Shown: piece after piece, positions 8,807 through 17,135 of the stretch
Layout of the letters: each line of letters begins with the position of its first letter
Numbering within the stretch: the first letter of the stretch is position 1
NCBI RefSeq assembly: GCF_006094695.1
Contig: NZ_CP035103.1
Location: forward strand, 3,658,001 to 3,722,000
Source: Kocuria rosea
Lineage (GTDB): Bacteria > Actinomycetota > Actinomycetes > Actinomycetales > Micrococcaceae
Length of the DNA stretch: 64,000 nucleotides
Direction of reading: 5' to 3'
Position numbers and translations under genes: made by a program
Notes under the pieces: model-generated
What the model was told of the DNA's origin: nothing
Seen by the model: only the letters and a program-made list of their open reading frames with translations
Database searches by the model: none

Positions 8807-9592
8807 CTACATCGGCTCCCCCGGGGTCATGATCGCGAAGGACTCCCGGTCCGGGCCGGCCACGACCGCCAGCCGCCCGTACGCGAAGTCGAAGGGGTCC
8901 TCCATGACCGCTCCGCCGGCGTCGCGCACCCGCTGGACGGCCGCGTCGACGTCGTCGACCTGGAAGCAGACCGACCAGACCGCGGGAGCGTTCTCCGCCG
9001 CGGGGTCGGTCCCGCCGATGCCGCCGGCCGGGCGGTCCCCGTGCGGCACCGTGAACGTGGCGTAGGCGACGCCGTCCTCGCCGATGTCCTCGTAGTGGTA
9101 GCCGAAGACGTGGGCGTAGAAGTCGCGGGCGGTGTGGTGGTCGGGGGTCATGAGGTCGCACCAGGCGACGCTGCCGGGCACGTCGAGCACGGCGAAGCCG
9201 ATGTGCTCCCCGGCCTGCCACATCCCGAAGGACGCCCCGGTGGGATCCTGCCAGACGCCCATCCGGCCGGCCCCGCCCACCTCCACCGGCTCCATCAGCT
9301 GGGTGCCGCCCGCGGCGAGGACCCGCTCGGCGCAGAGGTCGATCCGGTCCGAGGCGAGGTAGACCTGCCACACGTGCGGGACGCCCGTCAGGTCCGGGGC
9401 CGCCGGGGAGAGCCCGGCCACGGGTCTCCCGCCGACCAGGGCGTTGCGGTACCCGCCGTGCTCCGGCCGCGGCTCGTCGTACTCCCAGCCGAGCACCGCA
9501 CGGTAGAAGTCCTGCGTGCGGCCCGGATCGGACGCGGTCAGATCGGCCCAGCAGGGGGTTCCGGCGGGCCACGCTTCGTTGCGCTGTGTCAT
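8807..9592 (-). CDS. VOC-family protein with two glyoxalase-like domains
   Basis: 261-residue cytoplasmic protein made of two tandem vicinal-oxygen-chelate modules. The first covers roughly residues 10-120 (TPCWADLTASDPGRTQDFY), the second about 135-255 (VAWCDLMTPDHHTARDFY). The size and layout match the CFP30B-like actinobacterial group of unknown function. ATG 9592 is preceded by AAGGAG at good spacing. Because of a frameshift in the upstream nagA, the reading frame is open from nagA straight into this gene. The Shine-Dalgarno sequence and the hairpin between them argue for two separate proteins. Confidence 0.87.
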   Translation of the reverse strand: MTQRNEAWPAGTPCWADLTASDPGRTQDFYRAVLGWEYDEPRPEHGGYRNALVGGRPVAGLSPAAPDLTGVPHVWQVYLASDRIDLCAERVLAAGGTQLMEPVEVGGAGRMGVWQDPTGASFGMWQAGEHIGFAVLDVPGSVAWCDLMTPDHHTARDFYAHVFGYHYEDIGEDGVAYATFTVPHGDRPAGGIGGTDPAAENAPAVWSVCFQVDDVDAAVQRVRDAGGAVMEDPFDFAYGRLAVVAGPDRESFAIMTPGEPM

Positions 9593-9697
9593 GACGGGCT
9601 CCTTCCGACACGGCCAGGGTACGCCGCGCCCCCGGGGCCCACAGGAGCCGCCCGGGGGATCGTTACCCACCTGCGCCCGCGCCCCGCCTCTGCCCCG

Positions 9698-9754
9698 CGA
9701 GGTCGCAGCCGACGGCCACCGCGCCCGGCTGCGTGGCCGTCGGCTGCGACCTCG
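9698..9754 (-). terminator. 22-bp perfect inverted repeat after nagA
   Basis: Arms 9698-9719 and 9733-9754 are perfectly complementary with a 13-base loop. The repeat lies 18-74 bases beyond the frame-corrected nagA stop and before the VOC gene. There is no T-tract, so it is either a GC-rich terminator or an mRNA-stabilising structure. Confidence 0.6.
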
Positions 9755-9771
9755 GCGCCGCCGGGGCCGAC

Positions 9772-11002
9772 TCAGCGGGGTGGGTCCCCGGAGATCCACT
9801 CGCCCCGGCGCATGACGGCCTCCAGCCGGAGGTCCTCCCCCCACGACCAGGAGGTCCGCGAGCGCGCCCGCCGTCAGGCTCCCGGCCTCCCCGGCCAGGC
9901 CCAGGACGCGGGCCGGGACCACGGTGGCCGAGCGCAGCGCGTCCCCGAGGGGGACACCCGCCGCGACCGTCCGGCGCAGGACCTCCAGCATCGTGGCCGT
10001 GCCTCCGGCGATCGAGCCGTTGGAGACCAGGGAGGCCACCCCGTCCTGCACCCGCACCTCCGCCGCACCGAGCGTGTAGGTGCCGTCCGTCAGCCCGGTC
10101 GCGGCCATCCCGTCGGTGACCAGCGCGATGCTGTCCGCGCCGGCCAGCTCGAACGCCCACCGCACGATGCCGGGGTCCAGGTGGGTGCCGTCCGCGATGA
10201 GCTCGACGACGGCCCGGCCCTGCGCCGCGGCGCGCAGACAGGCCGGCACCGGCCCGGGCGACCGGTGGTGGATGGCGGGCATGGCGTTGAACAGGTGCGT
10301 CACCGTGGGCGAGCGGGGCGGGCCGTCCCCGGGGGCATCGCGGAGCAGGCCCTGCAGGTGGCGCAGCGCGTCGTCGACGGTCGCGGTGTCCGCGTCGGTG
10401 TGCCCGAGGGAGGGGACTACGCCGTGGTCGACGAGCAGCTCGGCCAGGTCCCGGGAACCGGGCAGCTCCGGGGCGAAGGTCATCGTCCGGAGCGTCCCCG
10501 CCGCGGCGGCGACGAGGTCGGCGGCCAGCCCGAGGTCCGGTTCCAGCATCCATGCGGGGTCCTGCGCCCCGCACCGGGCCGTGGACAGGAACGGGCCCTC
10601 GAGGTGGATCCCGGCGATCAGCCCCTCCCCGGTGAGCGCCGCCAGCAGCGGCACGGCGCCCAGCAGGTCCTCCCGTGAGGCCGTGACCAGGCTGGCCACG
10701 AGCGTCGTGGTGCCCTGGCGGTGGACGTGCTCGAGGGTGGCGCGGATCTCCTCCTCCGCCGAGGAGGAGAAGTCCGCGCCGAAACCACCGTGGCAGTGCA
10801 CGTCCACGAGTCCCGGCAGCACCGTCTGCCCGGGGCCCAGGACGTGGTGCTCCCCCGGGTCGCCACCGGGGTGGCCGGACCGCGGCCCGGCGTGGACGAC
10901 GCGATCCCCCTCGACGACCACGAGACCGTCCGGGTGCTCGGTGTGCCCCGTGTGCACGCGGCCCGAGAGGACCGTCCTGCGCGGGGAGTCCTCGGTGACC
11001 AA
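9772..11002 (-). CDS. nagA: N-acetylglucosamine-6-phosphate deacetylase, apparent frameshift near the 3' end
   Basis: NagA removes acetate from GlcNAc-6-P, giving glucosamine-6-P for NagB. The metal-binding amidohydrolase motif VDVHCHGGFG, the HLEGPFL motif, the GHTDAD and HLFNAM histidines and LVTDGM are all present. The start is a TTG at 11002 with a strong upstream GGAGGAG. Reading without correction, the frame stays open past the expected end into the VOC gene. Removing one base from the six-C run at 9837-9842 (plus strand) restores a classic C-terminus (EDLRLEAVMRRGEW) and a stop at 9774-9772, giving about 409 residues. It is the last gene of the amino-sugar operon. The indel may be real or a sequencing error. 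Only the last 22 or so residues are affected. Confidence 0.88.
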
Positions 11003-11050
11003 GGGCCTCTCCTCCTTCCGGTGGTGCGGGACGTCGAACCGGCGGGGGGG

Positions 11051-11938
11051 CTACCGGACCAGCCCGTTCGGGGACCGCGGGATCGCGAGGTCGGCGACGA
11101 TCGGCAGGTGGTCCGACGCGGAGGTGCGCACCACGTGCGCGGCCCGCGGCCGCACGTCCTCGGACACGAGGACGTAGTCGATCCGCAGGCCGGCGTCCTC
11201 GACCGGGGCGCCGTCGGGAGCGAAGGTGTAGGCGTCGTCCTGGCCCAGGGCCGCGAAGACGTCCGTGAACACCTCGAACAAGCCCTGCAGCTCCGGGGCG
11301 TCGGGTTCGGCGTTGAGGTCCCCGACGACCACCGCCGGGCGCGAGCTCTCGCCGGTGATCTGCAGGATCTCCCGGGCCTGCAGCTCGCGCTGCTCGGCGC
11401 GCTGGTGGTCGAGGTGGGTGCTGTAGAACCCGACGTGGTGACCCTTCACGTTGATCACCGCCTCCAGCAGACCGCGCTGCTCGGTGGGCTGCTCCGCGTA
11501 CTCGATGCTGGTCAGCAGATGGTTCTCGGAGTCGATGATCGGGTGCTCGCTGAGGATCGCATTGCCGTACCGACTGTTCTCGGTCCGCCCCTCGGCGGGC
11601 GCTGCGTCCAGGTTCGCGCCGTAGACGTAGTGCATGTCCAGGAGCTCCGCGAGGCGGGCCGCCTGGTCCTCGAAGTCGCTGCGCGAGGACCAGGCGTCGT
11701 CGACCTCCTGCAGCCCGATCACCTCCGCGCCCGACGCCTCGATCACGGCGGCGGTGCGCTCGAGGTCCAGCACGTCGTCCCCGTCCGCGCCGTGGTGGAT
11801 GTTGAAGGACATGACGCGGAGGTCGGTGCTGCGGTCCGGGCCGTGGCCCGGGGCCGCCGCGGCGGGGGACGCGCCGAGCGCGCCGGCGGTCACGAGCAGG
11901 GCGGCCGCGGATCCCACGGCCATCAGCTTCTTCATCAT
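11051..11938 (-). CDS. Secreted endonuclease/exonuclease/phosphatase (EEP) family protein
   Basis: 295-residue protein with a clear signal peptide (basic MMKKLM, hydrophobic core, ASPAAAA cleavage region at about residue 28). The EEP-fold motifs are intact: RVMSFNIHHG, the metal-binding Glu in GLQEVD, HLDHQ, VVVGDLNAEPD and the terminal SDHLP. The family hydrolyses phosphodiesters or phosphomonoesters in nucleic acids, phospholipids or inositol phosphates. Substrate here is unknown. AAGGAG precedes the ATG at 11938, which overlaps the stop of the GH32-like gene (ATGA). Its presence inside a GlcNAc operon suggests scavenging of phosphate-linked wall or teichoic material, which is inference. 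Confidence 0.85.
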   Translation of the reverse strand: MMKKLMAVGSAAALLVTAGALGASPAAAAPGHGPDRSTDLRVMSFNIHHGADGDDVLDLERTAAVIEASGAEVIGLQEVDDAWSSRSDFEDQAARLAELLDMHYVYGANLDAAPAEGRTENSRYGNAILSEHPIIDSENHLLTSIEYAEQPTEQRGLLEAVINVKGHHVGFYSTHLDHQRAEQRELQAREILQITGESSRPAVVVGDLNAEPDAPELQGLFEVFTDVFAALGQDDAYTFAPDGAPVEDAGLRIDYVLVSEDVRPRAAHVVRTSASDHLPIVADLAIPRSPNGLVR

Positions 11939-12921
11939 GAGGTGCTCCTTGTGCAGGGGGTGGGGATGGGTGGTCGTTCGTGGACGGGGAAGAGCCGCCC
12001 CTCCGTCAGCAGGTCCGCCAGGGGCACCGGGCTCGCGATCTCGCCGACGAAGCTGCCGTCCACCCCGTTCTGGAAGCCGAAGACGATCCACTGGCCGTCG
12101 CGTCTGCGGACCAGCTGGGCGGCGTAGACGCCGGGCACGAAGAAGCTGGAGCTCCGTTCGAGCTCCCACGGCCCGAGCCGGCCGGCGCCGGGGGCGATCC
12201 AGGTCCCGGTGCTCGTCTCCGAGAACGGGATACCGGGCGCCAGCCGCGGGAGGCAGGAGAAGATGAGCACTGCGGTCCCGTCCACGACCTGGGACTGGAC
12301 GACCTCCATCTCCCCGAAGCCGGCGGGCGCGGTCAGCGGGGGGCGGACCGTCCAGTGCTCCAGGTCGTCGCTCACGGCGTGGCCGACCACGCCGCGGGCG
12401 TCCGGGTCCCCCGTGGCGGCCCGTGCCGTCACGAGCATCTGCCACTGCCGGCTGTCGTCGTCGTAGAAGACGAAGGGGTCCCGCCACGCCTCGTCCGGCC
12501 ACGTGCCCTCCCCGAGCTTCTCGTACCAGCGGGGGTCCGCCTCGAGCGGGCCCGCACCGGTGCGTTCCCAGCTGATCAGGTCGTCCGAGACGGCCGATCC
12601 GATGCGCTGCCGCAGCCCGTCCTCGGCGCGGCTGACACCGGTGTAGAAGAGGTGCCAGCGGCCGTCGTGGCCCTGGACGGTGCTGCCCGTCCAGGTCGCC
12701 ATGTCGTCCCACGACGGTTCGTCGCCGGCCACGAGGGCGTCCGGCAGGAGGGTCCAGTTCTCCAGGTCGGCCGAGACGGCGTGCCCGATCGAGGCCCGGC
12801 GGTGACGCCGGTCGGGGTCCCGCAGGGCGCGGCTGGCCCGCAGGAAGAACAGGTGGTAGTCCTGTCCGTCGTCGGCCAGCCAGCTGTCCCAGACCCAGTG
12901 GTCCGCGAGGCGGAACGTCAT
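11935..12921 (-). CDS. GH32/GH43-like five-bladed beta-propeller glycosidase
   Basis: 328-residue protein without signal peptide, so probably cytoplasmic. WVWDSW near the N-terminus supplies a candidate catalytic Asp, RDPFVFYDDD carries the RDP motif of clan GH-J-type enzymes, and a Glu in GEMEVV is a candidate acid/base. Repeated VSDDLxxW strands are typical of the propeller fold. GH32 enzymes normally act on fructosides, which is odd beside nagA and nagB, so the true substrate may be a GlcNAc-containing or other glycoside. It overlaps nagB upstream and the EEP gene downstream by ATGA junctions, indicating coupled expression. Family confidence is good; specificity is unknown. Confidence 0.75.
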   Translation of the reverse strand: MTFRLADHWVWDSWLADDGQDYHLFFLRASRALRDPDRRHRRASIGHAVSADLENWTLLPDALVAGDEPSWDDMATWTGSTVQGHDGRWHLFYTGVSRAEDGLRQRIGSAVSDDLISWERTGAGPLEADPRWYEKLGEGTWPDEAWRDPFVFYDDDSRQWQMLVTARAATGDPDARGVVGHAVSDDLEHWTVRPPLTAPAGFGEMEVVQSQVVDGTAVLIFSCLPRLAPGIPFSETSTGTWIAPGAGRLGPWELERSSSFFVPGVYAAQLVRRRDGQWIVFGFQNGVDGSFVGEIASPVPLADLLTEGRLFPVHERPPIPTPCTRSTS

Positions 12922-13706
12922 CCCTCCTCCCGGGGCAGCCGGTGCTCGGCCTCGGCCACGAACCGGTAGTAGTCGGTCAGGACGAGCCGGCTCGCCGCCG
13001 CCTCGTCCACCACGACCGTGACCGCCCGGTGGAACTGCAGGACGGACGCCGGGCACATCGCGGACACGGGCCCCTCCACGGCTGCGGCCACCGCGGCGGC
13101 CTTGCGCTCGCCCTGGGCGACGAGCAGCACCCGGCGGGCGTCGAGTATCGTGCCCAGCCCCTGGGTCACGCAGTGGGTGGGGACGTGGTCGGGGGCCTCG
13201 AAGAACCGGGCGTTGTCGGCACGGGTCCGCGCGGACAGCGCCTTGACCCGGGTGCGGGAGGACAGCGAGGACCCCGGTTCGTTGAAGCCGATGTGGCCGT
13301 TGGCGCCGATGCCCAGGATCTGGAGGTCGATGCCGCCGGCGCGGGCGACGGCCTCCTCGTAGTCGCGGCAGGCCGCTCCGAGGTCGCCCCGGGAGCCGTC
13401 CGGGACCTGCACCCGGGAAGGGGGCAGGCCGAAGGGCCGGGCGAGCTCGCGCTCCAGGACGGCGGCGTAGCCGGCCGGGTGCCCGGAGGGCAGCCCGACG
13501 TACTCGTCGAGGGCGAAGCAGCGGAGCCGCGTGAGGTCCAGCAGACCGTGGGCCTGGCGGCGGGCGAGCTCCCGGTAGGCCCCCAGGGGGGACGAGCCCG
13601 TGGCCACGCCCAGCACGGTGTCCGGCCGGCGCGAGACCTGCTCGGCGACGAGGTCCGCCGCGCGCGCGTCGACGTCGCCGGCCGTGGGCAGGACGAGCAC
13701 TTGCAT
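12918..13706 (-). CDS. nagB: Glucosamine-6-phosphate deaminase
   Basis: 262-residue NagB converting glucosamine-6-P to fructose-6-P and ammonia. GVATGSSP binds phosphate, CFALDEYVGL carries the catalytic Asp, GIGANGHIGFNEPG the proton-relay His and Glu. It follows the permease genes in the operon and overlaps the next gene by four bases. A second homologue lies at 49052-49852. Confidence 0.94.
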   Translation of the reverse strand: MQVLVLPTAGDVDARAADLVAEQVSRRPDTVLGVATGSSPLGAYRELARRQAHGLLDLTRLRCFALDEYVGLPSGHPAGYAAVLERELARPFGLPPSRVQVPDGSRGDLGAACRDYEEAVARAGGIDLQILGIGANGHIGFNEPGSSLSSRTRVKALSARTRADNARFFEAPDHVPTHCVTQGLGTILDARRVLLVAQGERKAAAVAAAVEGPVSAMCPASVLQFHRAVTVVVDEAAASRLVLTDYYRFVAEAEHRLPREEG

Positions 13707-13758
13707 GGGGGTCCTTCCGGACGACGGGTGGAGGTGGGCGGTGCCGGGGCGGTCCGGC

Positions 13759-14616
13759 TCAGCCCTTGACGGCGGAGCTCGCCACGCCTTCGATGAACCA
13801 GCGCTGGAAGACGAGGAACACGACGATCACGGGCACCACCAGGAGCACCCCGAAGGCCATGACCTCGCCCCACGCCGGGGGGAGCTGGCCCGCGAAGACG
13901 CTGATCTGGAGGGGCAGGGGGCGCAGGTTCGGCTCGGAGATCATCAGCACCGGCCACAGGAACGCCCCCCACTGGGTCAGGAAGGTCAGCACCGCCACCG
14001 ACGCGTACGCGGGTTTGCTCATGGGCGCGATGATCTGCCAGAACACCCGTAGCGGCCCGGCGCCGTCCATCCGCGCGGCCTCGTCGATGCTGCGGGGGAT
14101 GCCGGAGAAGAACGAGTAGAAGAGGAAGATCGACAGGGCGTTGCCGATGAAGGGGACGATCTGGATCCACAGGGTGTTCCGGGCGTCGTTGTAGAGGTAG
14201 AACATGGGCACGGCCACGGCCTCGAACGGGACGATGAGCAGCAGCAGGACGCCCAGGAGCACCAGGTTCCTGCCCCGCCAGGTCAGCCGCGACAGGGCGA
14301 AGGCCGCCATCGAGTTCACGACCAGCCCGAGCCCCACCACGCAGACCGTGACGGTGACGGACACGAAGAAGAACCGCCACAGGTGGCCGGTGCTGTCCGA
14401 GGACAGGCTCGAGGCCACGCCGGTGTAGTTGTGCAGGCCCCACTCGCGCGGGTCGAAGACCTCGAAGCCGGCGAGCGTGCGGGAGGCGGGGGCCAGCGAG
14501 GCCGCCACCATGTAGGCGACCGGGGCGAAGAACAGGAGGCTCGTGACGACGAGCACCGCGTAGCGGGGCACGTCCGTCCTGCGGCGGCGGGCGGCGGGGG
14601 CGGCGGTCTGCGTCAT
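13759..14616 (-). CDS. Carbohydrate ABC transporter permease (MalG type)
   Basis: 285-residue inner-membrane permease with about six hydrophobic segments and the EAA loop (IDEAARMDGAGPLRVFWQIIAPM) that contacts the ATPase. It begins one base after the stop of the partner permease gene. Together with that gene and the lipoprotein gene it forms the importer of the amino-sugar operon. No ATPase gene is in the operon, so it probably uses a shared MsiK-type ATPase encoded elsewhere, as is usual in actinobacteria. Confidence 0.92.
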   Translation of the reverse strand: MTQTAAPAARRRRTDVPRYAVLVVTSLLFFAPVAYMVAASLAPASRTLAGFEVFDPREWGLHNYTGVASSLSSDSTGHLWRFFFVSVTVTVCVVGLGLVVNSMAAFALSRLTWRGRNLVLLGVLLLLIVPFEAVAVPMFYLYNDARNTLWIQIVPFIGNALSIFLFYSFFSGIPRSIDEAARMDGAGPLRVFWQIIAPMSKPAYASVAVLTFLTQWGAFLWPVLMISEPNLRPLPLQISVFAGQLPPAWGEVMAFGVLLVVPVIVVFLVFQRWFIEGVASSAVKG

Positions 14617-14617
14617 G

Positions 14618-15595
14618 TCAGTCCTCCCGTTCGCGGGTGGCGCGGCGCTGGACGAGGGACAGGACCACCACGATCACGAAGAACACCACGGAGATGGCGC
14701 TCGCGCGCCCGATGTTGTTCTCGTCGAACGCCGACGTCACCGCCTCGTACATCACGGTGCGGGTGGCGTCCTCGTTGAGCCCCCCGCCGGAGCGGGCCAG
14801 CACGTAGATCTGGTCGAACACGCGCAGCGACAGGATCATCGTGTAGAGCGCCACGAAGACGAGGGTGGTGTTGATCCCGGGCAGGGTGACGTGCACGAAG
14901 CGCTGCCACGCACCGGCCCGGTCCAGGCGGGCCGCCTCGTAGAGGTCGGCGGGCACCTGCTGCAGGGCCGCCAGCAGGATCACCATCTGGAAGCCGACGC
15001 CCTGCCAGATCGACAGGACGATGACCGAGGCCAGCGCCGTGAGCTCGGAGCCCAGCCAGTCCTGGGCCCCGAAGGCACCGCCCGAGAAGAACCCGAGCAG
15101 GGAGTTGAGGAGGCCGTCGTCCCCGCGGGCGAGGATCAGCCGCCAGATGAGGGCCACCAGGGCGATGGGGAAGACGACGGGGAGGAAGAAGACGGACCGG
15201 AAGATCCCGACCCCCCGGACGGTCTTCTGCACGAGCAGGGCCAGCGCGAGCGCGAGGGCGGTCTGCACCGGGACCACCACGGCCGCGAAGACCAGGTTGT
15301 GGAGCAGCGCGCTGAGGAACCGGCTGGACACGTCGGGGTCGGTGAAGATCCGGGCGTACTGGGTCAGCCCCATGAAGGCGGGATCGCGCGGGTCGCCGAG
15401 CCGGACGTTGTGGAAGGAGAAGCCGATGGCCGCGACGAACGGGACCGCGACGAACAGGACGAGCAGCAGCACGGCGGGACCCGCCATGAGGACCCCGGCG
15501 AGCCCGTCCCGCCGGAGCCCCCTGCGGGGCGGTGGAGCCTCTAGCACGTCAGCCGGGGCGGACGCGGGGGCCGCGAGGCCCGGTGTGGTGGTCAT
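14618..15595 (-). CDS. Carbohydrate ABC transporter permease (MalF type)
   Basis: 325-residue membrane protein with six or so hydrophobic segments and the EAA motif LYEAARLDRAGAWQRFVHVTLP. It pairs with the MalG-type permease immediately downstream. The soluble N-terminal tail (about 35 residues) is Ala/Pro-rich. It lies between the binding-protein gene and the second permease, a standard order for GlcNAc or chitobiose importers of the NgcEFG/DasABC kind. Confidence 0.92.
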   Translation of the reverse strand: MTTTPGLAAPASAPADVLEAPPPRRGLRRDGLAGVLMAGPAVLLLVLFVAVPFVAAIGFSFHNVRLGDPRDPAFMGLTQYARIFTDPDVSSRFLSALLHNLVFAAVVVPVQTALALALALLVQKTVRGVGIFRSVFFLPVVFPIALVALIWRLILARGDDGLLNSLLGFFSGGAFGAQDWLGSELTALASVIVLSIWQGVGFQMVILLAALQQVPADLYEAARLDRAGAWQRFVHVTLPGINTTLVFVALYTMILSLRVFDQIYVLARSGGGLNEDATRTVMYEAVTSAFDENNIGRASAISVVFFVIVVVLSLVQRRATRERED

Positions 15596-15649
15596 GGTGC
15601 ACTCCTCGCAGGTGCGCGGCGGGGCCGCTGGGCGGCCCCGCCGCGGCGG

Positions 15650-16987
15650 TCACTCGTCCTGGTAGCCGTTGTTGTCCTCGAAGTCGGCGTCGATGGCCCG
15701 CGCCGCGCTGTCGAGCTCCTCCTGCGGGTCCGCCCCGCCCCAGATCGCCGCGAGGGCGCTGCCGTAGGAGCTCGTGACCGTGGGGTAGCCCGGGGTGATG
15801 GGCCGCGCCACCGCGATGCACTCCGGGGTGACCTCCTCCGAGCTGCATGCCGAGGCCAGGTTGGACGCGAACAGCTCCAGCGGCCCGCCCTCGCCGTAGA
15901 GCTCGCTGCCCTCGAGGGCGCTCGTGGTGCCGGGCACCGCCGCGTTGGCCTCGACCATCGTGGCGATGCTCTCGTCGGAGTGCAGGAAGTCGAGGAAGGC
16001 ACCGGCCGCGGCCTGGTCGCCGCCGGCCGCCGGCGTCACGCCCCACTGCCAGGAGCCGTGGCCCGCCTTGGTGCCGTTGCCGAGGTCGGGCAGGGGCATG
16101 AGGACCAGGTCCTCGCCGAGGGCTTCGCTGAAGGTGGGGTACATCCAGTTGCCCGTCCAGGTCAGGGCGACGTCCCCGTCGGGGAAGGCGGTGCCGCTGG
16201 TGTTCGGGTCCGTGTGCTCCTTCCACGAGGCCCACTCCTCGAGGGCCTCCACGTTCTCGGCGCTGTTGAGCACACCCTCCGCCGCGCCGTCCCGGATCAG
16301 CGTGCCGCCGTTGGACCACAGGACCGGGGAGGTGGTGAAGGTTCCCCACTCGGCGGCGAAGCCGTTGGCCTCGCCCAGGTCGATCGCGTTGCCCGACGGG
16401 CTGACCTCCGCCAGCTTCTGCAGGTTCTGCTCGAACTCCTCCGCCGTCCACGCCTCGTCGGCGGTGGCCGGGGCCTCCACGCCCGCGGCGTCGAGGAGCT
16501 GCTGGTTGCCCCACAGCCCGAGCCCGACGTCGAACATGCCGACGGCGTAGGTCTGGTCCTGGTACGTGCCGCTCTCCCGCACGCCCTCGATCCGGTTCTC
16601 GAGGGTCTCCTGCGACACCACGTCGTCGAGGGGCACGAGCTTGCGGTCGTAGACGAAGGACGCCATCGTCGGGGCGTCCATCTCCATCACGTCGGGCAGG
16701 TCCTCCGCGGCGGTCGCCTGGACGGTGCTGGTGTAGTCCGGCTCGGGGATGAGGGTCAGCTCGACGCTGACGTCCTCCTGCGAGTCGTTGTACTCGGCGA
16801 CGAGGGCCTCGAGCGCCTCGGCCTCGGCCGCCTGGCCGCTGTGGGCCCAGACCTCGATCACGCCGTCGCCCTCCCCGCTGCCGCTCGCGCTCTCCCCACC
16901 GCCGCCGCAGGCGGCCAGCACCACGGCCATCGACAGGCCGGTCCCCAGCACCACGGCCCGGGACCGGCGCCTCGTTCGTGCACTCAT
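15650..16987 (-). CDS. Sugar-binding lipoprotein of the amino-sugar ABC importer
   Basis: 445-residue family 1 solute-binding protein. The signal peptide ends in LAAC with the lipidated Cys at residue 27, then a Gly/Ser-rich linker and a two-lobed binding domain (IEVWAHSGQAAEAEALEALV near the start). It is the first gene of the operon that contains both permeases, nagB and nagA, so the ligand is probably GlcNAc or a chitooligosaccharide. This is inferred from context. A dre-like operator lies upstream. Confidence 0.9.
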   Translation of the reverse strand: MSARTRRRSRAVVLGTGLSMAVVLAACGGGGESASGSGEGDGVIEVWAHSGQAAEAEALEALVAEYNDSQEDVSVELTLIPEPDYTSTVQATAAEDLPDVMEMDAPTMASFVYDRKLVPLDDVVSQETLENRIEGVRESGTYQDQTYAVGMFDVGLGLWGNQQLLDAAGVEAPATADEAWTAEEFEQNLQKLAEVSPSGNAIDLGEANGFAAEWGTFTTSPVLWSNGGTLIRDGAAEGVLNSAENVEALEEWASWKEHTDPNTSGTAFPDGDVALTWTGNWMYPTFSEALGEDLVLMPLPDLGNGTKAGHGSWQWGVTPAAGGDQAAAGAFLDFLHSDESIATMVEANAAVPGTTSALEGSELYGEGGPLELFASNLASACSSEEVTPECIAVARPITPGYPTVTSSYGSALAAIWGGADPQEELDSAARAIDADFEDNNGYQDE

Positions 16988-17045
16988 GAGCAGTTCCCCT
17001 TCTCTCGGCCGCAGTGTTCGCGATCGTCACAGCTGTCGTTCCCCC

Positions 17046-17074
17046 AGCTTGGACTAGACCAATTTGTGTGTCAA
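17046..17074 (-). promoter_or_regulatory. Amino-sugar operon promoter with dre-like operator
   Basis: TTGGACTAGACCAA (17049-17062) is a near-perfect palindrome resembling the DasR/NagR responsive element (core TGGTCTAGACCA). A perfect TTGACA -35 on the minus strand (17074-17069) lies 17 bases from a weak -10 (CAAGCT, 17051-17046), so the operator fills the spacer. The adjacent GntR/UTRA gene is the obvious regulator. Confidence 0.65.
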
Positions 17075-17135
17075 TGCTCACACCTCGGGAAACGGTGCCC
17101 GCAGGACCGGGCGGCGCGGTCGATATGCTGGCCCC

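Noticed and set aside
8807..11002. A single 731-residue NagA-VOC fusion protein
   Set aside because: A Shine-Dalgarno and ATG precede the VOC part, a long hairpin lies between, and removing one base gives a normal NagA end. Two genes are far likelier.
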